Source of the DNA: Pseudomonas gingeri
Lineage (GTDB): Bacteria; Pseudomonadota; Gammaproteobacteria; Pseudomonadales; Pseudomonadaceae
NCBI RefSeq assembly: GCF_013386115.1
Contig: NZ_JACAOR010000010.1
Coordinates: forward strand, 423,883-487,882
Direction: 5' to 3'
Length of the DNA stretch: 64,000 nucleotides
How positions within the stretch are numbered: position 1 is the stretch's first letter; each line of letters starts with the position of its first letter. Shown piece after piece: positions 60,504 through 64,000 of the stretch. Under the pieces are notes generated by a model, which saw nothing but the letters and a program-made list of their open reading frames with translations, had not been told where the DNA came from and made no database searches. A program made the translations under genes and the position numbers.

Positions 60504-61064
60504 ATGGCCGAACATGCCTTTGCCCTGATCGACAGCACCTTCAGCGACTTTCTCGCCGATGACCTGCTGGTCAAGCCCGCCGCCGAAACCTGGGAGCGCC
60601 AGGATTACTATGCGCTGCGCCGCGCGGTGTTCTGCGCCGAACAGCAACTGCTGGCCCAGGACAAGGATGACAAGGATTTCCAGGCCATTCCCATCGTGGC
60701 CGTGGCCCATCACTGCGGCATGCCCGAGCAGGTGGTCGGCGCCGTGCGCATCTACGAGAGCACGCCGGGAACCTGGTACGGCGGTCGCCTGTGTGTCGAA
60801 CGGGCCTATCGTCGTCACGGCATGATCGGCAAGGCCCTGGTCAACGAGGCCGTGTCGCGCGCCATCGACCTCGGCTGCCGGACCTTCCTCGCCACCGTGC
60901 AACAGGCCAACGAGAGCTACTTCCACAGCCTGCACTGGCAGACCCTGCGGCCCATGGAACTGCTGGGCCAACCGCACTGCCTGATGCAGGCCCGGCTGGA
61001 GTGTTATCCGTTCATGCCCCGGCAAGTCGCGCTGGTGCCCCGCAAGGTAATCCGGCATGACTGA
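60504..61064 (+). CDS. MSMEG_0567/Sll0786-family GNAT acetyltransferase
   Basis: A 186-residue GNAT-fold protein: 'YYALRRAVFCAEQQLLAQDKDDKDF' at the start, 'VVGAVRIYESTPGTWYGGRLCVERAYRRHGMIGKALVNEAVSRA' with the R-x2-G-x-I/G acetyl-CoA loop, and 'FHSLHWQTL'. It belongs to the Nit1C-specific GNAT family. In some other bacteria it is fused to the AIR-synthase-like protein that here is a separate gene overlapping by 8 bp. It probably acylates an intermediate of the nitrile pathway. Confidence 0.9.
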   Translation: MAEHAFALIDSTFSDFLADDLLVKPAAETWERQDYYALRRAVFCAEQQLLAQDKDDKDFQAIPIVAVAHHCGMPEQVVGAVRIYESTPGTWYGGRLCVERAYRRHGMIGKALVNEAVSRAIDLGCRTFLATVQQANESYFHSLHWQTLRPMELLGQPHCLMQARLECYPFMPRQVALVPRKVIRHD

Positions 61065-62085
61065 CCCGATACTGGCCTCGACCGCGCTGCAGGCCATGCT
61101 GCACAGGCTGCGCGATACCCCGGCGATGCGCGCCAAGCTGGCGATCCAGCAGCCGGCGCGGGCACTGCCGGCACGCACCGCCGGTCACGACGATTGCTAT
61201 GCATTGCCGGGCGACGATACGGCGGCGATTCGCTGCGGCGACCAGTACCAACTGCTGGCCATCGAGGGCATGATCCCGGCCTTTGTCGAGCAGGCGCCAT
61301 GGTTCGCCGGCTGGTCGGCGGTGATGGCCAATGTCAGCGATATCACCGCCATGGGCGGGCGGGCCAGTGCCGTGGTCAACGCCTATTGGCACCATGATCG
61401 CCAAGCCGCCGACAGTGTCCTGGCCGGCATTCGTGACGCATGCCAGGCCTACGGCCTGATCCTCGCCGGCGGCCATACCAGCCAGGCGCCGGGCAATCCG
61501 GCGGCCCTGGCGGTGGCGATCAGCGGTTGGGCACGCAGCCTGCTGTCGACCCTGCACGTCGTGCCCGGCCAGGTCATCGCCATGGCCGTGGACCTCGACG
61601 GCAGCTGGCACGGCACTGCGCCCTACTGGAAAGCCTTTGAAAACGTGCCCGCCGAACGCCTGCGGGAAAAACTCGAAGTCATCCCGCGCCTGGCCGAAGC
61701 CGGTCTCCTGCATGCCGCCAAGGACATCAGCAACGCCGGCATTCTCGGCACCCTGCTGATGCTGCTGGAGCCCACGACCCGTGGCGCGCGCATCGATCTC
61801 GACGCCCTGCCCCGGCCGGCCGATGCGCCGCTGGAGCGCTGGCTGCAGGCCTTCCCCAGCTACGGTTTCCTGCTCACCCTGGAACGCCAGGACCTGCCCA
61901 CCGTCGAGGCCGCCTTTGCCTTTGAAGGCATTCACTGTGCCTGCATCGGCGAGGTCGATGACAGCGCCCGGCTGCGGGTCGGCCAGGGTGATGCCTGCCA
62001 CGAATTCTGGAACCTGGCCGAACAACCGTTCACCGGCTTCAGCCACCCCGGCTTTCAACTTTCAGCCGTCTCAAAGGAGCACTGA
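61057..62085 (+). CDS. Sll0787-family AIR synthase-like protein
   Basis: A 342-residue member of the PurM/ThiL/HypE ATP-binding superfamily: 'PGDDTAAIRCGDQYQLLAIEGMIPAFVEQAPWFAGWSAVMANVSDITAMGGRASAVVNAYW' contains the GDDxA and VSDI-AMGG nucleotide and magnesium sites, and 'AAKDISNAGILGTLLMLLE' is in the C-terminal half. Such enzymes activate a substrate with ATP. It overlaps the GNAT gene by 8 bp and belongs to the Nit1C core. Its specific substrate is unknown. Confidence 0.9.
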   Translation: MTDPILASTALQAMLHRLRDTPAMRAKLAIQQPARALPARTAGHDDCYALPGDDTAAIRCGDQYQLLAIEGMIPAFVEQAPWFAGWSAVMANVSDITAMGGRASAVVNAYWHHDRQAADSVLAGIRDACQAYGLILAGGHTSQAPGNPAALAVAISGWARSLLSTLHVVPGQVIAMAVDLDGSWHGTAPYWKAFENVPAERLREKLEVIPRLAEAGLLHAAKDISNAGILGTLLMLLEPTTRGARIDLDALPRPADAPLERWLQAFPSYGFLLTLERQDLPTVEAAFAFEGIHCACIGEVDDSARLRVGQGDACHEFWNLAEQPFTGFSHPGFQLSAVSKEH

Positions 62086-62086
62086 C

Positions 62087-62413
62087 ATGCCCGCCGTCAA
62101 TATTCGCCTGCGCTGGCCCGATGGCCAGGAAAGCAACGCCTACTCACCCTCGACCACCATCTACGCGCACTTCGAAGCCGGTCGCTCCTATGCCATGGCC
62201 GATTTTATGCGCCGGGCCGAAACCGGTCTGAACGCTGCCTCGGAACGGGTCAGGCAGGTCAAGGGCTTCTATTGCAGTTCGGCCATGGACAGCCTCGGCG
62301 GGCTGCGCCTGATGGCCCGGCGTTTCCCCGACCCGGATGCCCGGGTGCAGGTACTGGACATCAGCAACCAGGGCGCCGGCAAGGTTCACTACGCGGGCTT
62401 CGGCGATATCTGA
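62087..62413 (+). CDS. MSMEG_0570-family nitrogen starvation response protein
   Basis: A 108-residue protein with 'VNIRLRWPDGQESNAYSPSTTIYAHFEAGRSYAMADFMRRAETGLNAASERV' and 'GFYCSSAMDSL', the signature of the small MSMEG_0570 family found only in Nit1C clusters. No enzymatic motif is recognisable; one or two conserved cysteines may matter. AAAGGAGC precedes the ATG, which is 1 bp after the upstream stop codon, so it is tightly coupled. Confidence 0.9.
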   Translation: MPAVNIRLRWPDGQESNAYSPSTTIYAHFEAGRSYAMADFMRRAETGLNAASERVRQVKGFYCSSAMDSLGGLRLMARRFPDPDARVQVLDISNQGAGKVHYAGFGDI

Positions 62414-62445
62414 GCACCCTGCTCATCCCCCAGGAGGATTGCAAC

Positions 62446-63675
62446 ATGACCCACTACAAAGCCATCGTCGTCGGCGGCGGCCAGGCCGGACTGTCCGCCA
62501 GTTACTACCTGCAACAACAGGACATCGACCATCTGGTGCTGGAAAAGCACAGCCTGACCCACACCTGGCGCAACCAGCGCTGGGACGCCTTCTGCCTGGT
62601 GACACCCAATTGGCAGTGCGCGCTGCCGGGCCATCCGTACGAGGGTGACGACCCCCATGGTTTCATGAAGAAAGAGCAGATCATCGACTACCTCGACGGC
62701 TTCATCGCCAAGGTCAACGCACCGGTCAGGGAAGGCGTGGCCGTGCAGCGCATGAGCGCACGCGCCGAGGGCGGTTACCTGCTCAATACCTCGGCCGGCG
62801 ACTTCAGCGCCGATCAGGTGATTATCGCCAGTGGCGGTTATCACACGCCGATCATTCCGCGGCTGGCCGAACGCCTGCCCGCCGCAATCAGCCAGATTCA
62901 CTCCGAGCAGTACCGCAGCCCCCAGGCCCTGCCCGCCGGTGCGGTGCTGGTGGTCGGCTCCGGGCAGTCCGGGGCGCAGATCGCCGAGGACCTGCACCTG
63001 GCCGGGCGCAAGGTGTTCCTCGCGGTCGGCGATGCGCCGCGTTGCGCCCGCTTCTATCGCGGCAAGGATGTGGTCGACTGGCTGGCACAGATGGGCTACT
63101 ACGATATCGGCGTCGACACCCACCCGCTGCGCGAAGGCGTGCGCGACAACACCAACCACTACGTCACCGGGCGTGACGGTGGGCGCGATATCGACTTGCG
63201 GCGTTTCGCCAGCGAAGGCATGGAACTGTTCGGGCGGCTGGACAGCCTGGACGGCAGCACCCTGAAATTCGCCGGCGACCTGGGGGCCAAGCTGGATGCC
63301 GCCGACGCGGTGTACAACCGCATCAACAGCAGCATCGACAAGTACATTGCAGACAATGCCATCGACGCGCCTGCGGGCACCGCGTACATCCCGCTCTGGG
63401 TCCCGCAGATCGAGAGGAACGAACTGGACCTGACAGGCAGTGGCATCACCAGCATCATCTGGTGCATCGGTTTCCAGCCGGATTTCAGCTGGGTCGATGT
63501 GCCGGTCTTCAATGGCCGCAGCTATCCCGGTCACCATCGTGGTGTCACTGCCCACCCCGGTTTGTATTTCCTCGGCCTGCCGTGGCTGCATACCTGGGGC
63601 TCCGGCCGGTTCTCGGGGATCGCCCGGGATGCGCAATACCTGGTGGAACACCTGGCGGCGGCGCAACGAGGCTGA
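62446..63675 (+). CDS. MSMEG_0569-family flavin-dependent oxidoreductase
   Basis: A 409-residue FMO-like flavoprotein. FAD motif 'IVVGGGQAGLSASYYLQQQDIDHLVLEK', then 'WRNQRWDAFCLVTPNWQCALPGHPYEGDDPHGFM', and a second Rossmann motif for NAD(P)H, 'VLVVGSGQSGAQIAEDLHLAG'. The C-terminus has 'PGLYFLGLPWLHTWGSGRFSGIARDAQYLVEHL'. It resembles flavoprotein monooxygenases that oxidise amines or sulfur, and it ends the Nit1C operon. CAGGAGG precedes the ATG. Substrate unknown; oxidation of an amine to an imine or nitrile is one idea. Confidence 0.9.
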   Translation: MTHYKAIVVGGGQAGLSASYYLQQQDIDHLVLEKHSLTHTWRNQRWDAFCLVTPNWQCALPGHPYEGDDPHGFMKKEQIIDYLDGFIAKVNAPVREGVAVQRMSARAEGGYLLNTSAGDFSADQVIIASGGYHTPIIPRLAERLPAAISQIHSEQYRSPQALPAGAVLVVGSGQSGAQIAEDLHLAGRKVFLAVGDAPRCARFYRGKDVVDWLAQMGYYDIGVDTHPLREGVRDNTNHYVTGRDGGRDIDLRRFASEGMELFGRLDSLDGSTLKFAGDLGAKLDAADAVYNRINSSIDKYIADNAIDAPAGTAYIPLWVPQIERNELDLTGSGITSIIWCIGFQPDFSWVDVPVFNGRSYPGHHRGVTAHPGLYFLGLPWLHTWGSGRFSGIARDAQYLVEHLAAAQRG

Positions 63676-63710
63676 TTGCGTCCTTCCATGACGGTGCCGC
63701 CCGACCGGAC

Positions 63711-64000
63711 GCCTTCGCGGGCAAGCCCGCTCCCACAGTATCCGTGCCTGGCCAGGAATCCCTGGCATGACATCGAATCCATGGGAGCAGGCTTGCCCCC
63801 TCCTACAATATCCGTGTCTGGCCAGGAATCCATGGCACGACATCGAACCCGTGGGAGCGGGCTTGCCCCCTCCTACAATATCCGTGTCCGACCAGGAATC
63901 CATGGCACGACATCGAATCCGTGGGAGCAGGCTTGCCCCCTCCTACAATATCCGTGTCCGGCCAGGAATCCATGGCACGACATCAGAACCGTGGGAGCGG
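63711..64000. repeat. 70-bp tandem repeat array derived from a REP-like element
   Basis: Units begin at 63711 (variant), 63781, 63851, 63921 and 63991, exactly 70 bp apart; the last runs past the window. Units 2 to 4 share GTGGGAGC (A in place of the first G in unit 2), GCTTGCCCCC, TCCTACAATATCCGTGT and CATGGCACGACATC, with only scattered substitutions. The first unit carries the original REP form in opposite orientation (CGCGGGCAAGCCCGCTCCCAC, 63715-63735), with a true inverted repeat, whereas later units have lost that symmetry. It lies 35 bp downstream of the Nit1C operon and may help end its transcript. Confidence 0.85.

Noticed and set aside
59250..61178. 642-codon minus-strand frame
   Set aside because: Mirror of the Nit1C radical SAM and GNAT genes.
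63711..64000. CRISPR array
   Set aside because: The 70-bp units are tandem with no unique spacers, and no cas genes are present; the sequence is REP-related.

Overview
The window looks like a chromosomal accessory-metabolism region of a Pseudomonas (fluorescens/putida-type). The evidence is GC-rich coding with GC-ending third positions, OprB-type and BBP2-like porins, many LysR/IclR regulator plus transporter modules, and a REP-like repeat array at the right edge. No rRNA, tRNA, CRISPR, phage or complete insertion sequence was found. About 56 genes are supported, one of them cut by the left edge.

Left part (1-24,836). A LysR C-terminus, a pRiA4b ORF-3-like protein and an HSL-type esterase precede a minus-strand block: a flavoprotein/ferredoxin pair, an isoquinoline-1-oxidoreductase-like molybdenum hydroxylase and an OprB porin. 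Next comes a nine-gene minus-strand operon (18,633 to 8,846): CaiB-type CoA transferase, two crotonases, a crotonase/3-hydroxyacyl-CoA dehydrogenase fusion, thiolase, MHS-type transporter, semialdehyde dehydrogenase and SDR. It lies beside an IclR regulator and a divergent iron alcohol dehydrogenase/thioesterase pair. Two almost identical 21-bp dyads flank the iclR gene and probably tie these transcripts into one regulon that degrades an alcohol- or carboxyl-terminated chain by beta-oxidation. A LysR/MFS/ene-reductase module follows.

Middle part (25,152-46,419). An eleven-gene plus-strand run encodes an aromatic meta-cleavage route: AAHS importer, FAH-family hydrolase, IclR regulator, MhpA-like hydroxylase, two-domain extradiol dioxygenase, metallo-beta-lactamase-fold hydrolase, ACMSD-like amidohydrolase, aldehyde and aryl-alcohol-type dehydrogenases, outer-membrane channel and a second MFS importer. 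Then come a LysR/Tat-exported serine hydrolase pair, an aldehyde dehydrogenase, and a DeoR-linked kdgT-dtnK-pdxA2 operon that fits D-threonate use.

Right part (46,603-64,000). A Tat-exported FAD oxidoreductase is followed by a PAS-PAS-AAA+-Fis sigma-54 activator with two small divergent genes. Beyond them lie a CUT2-type ABC importer with a PuuE-like deacetylase, an AraC regulator, and a complete seven-gene Nit1C-type cluster: MSMEG_0572-like protein, nitrilase, radical SAM, GNAT, AIR-synthase-like, MSMEG_0570-like and MSMEG_0569-like flavoprotein. Nit1C has been linked to cyanide/nitrile nitrogen assimilation, but its chemistry is unresolved.

The main observation is regulatory. The Nit1C operon has a near-consensus -24/-12 promoter with two clear TACGN-N4-NCGTA dyads (plus a weaker third) 100-180 bp upstream of it, and the same dyad occurs twice in front of the sigma-54 activator gene about 7.5 kb away. 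I infer that this activator controls both itself and Nit1C. The window ends inside a 70-bp-period tandem array derived from a REP-like sequence.
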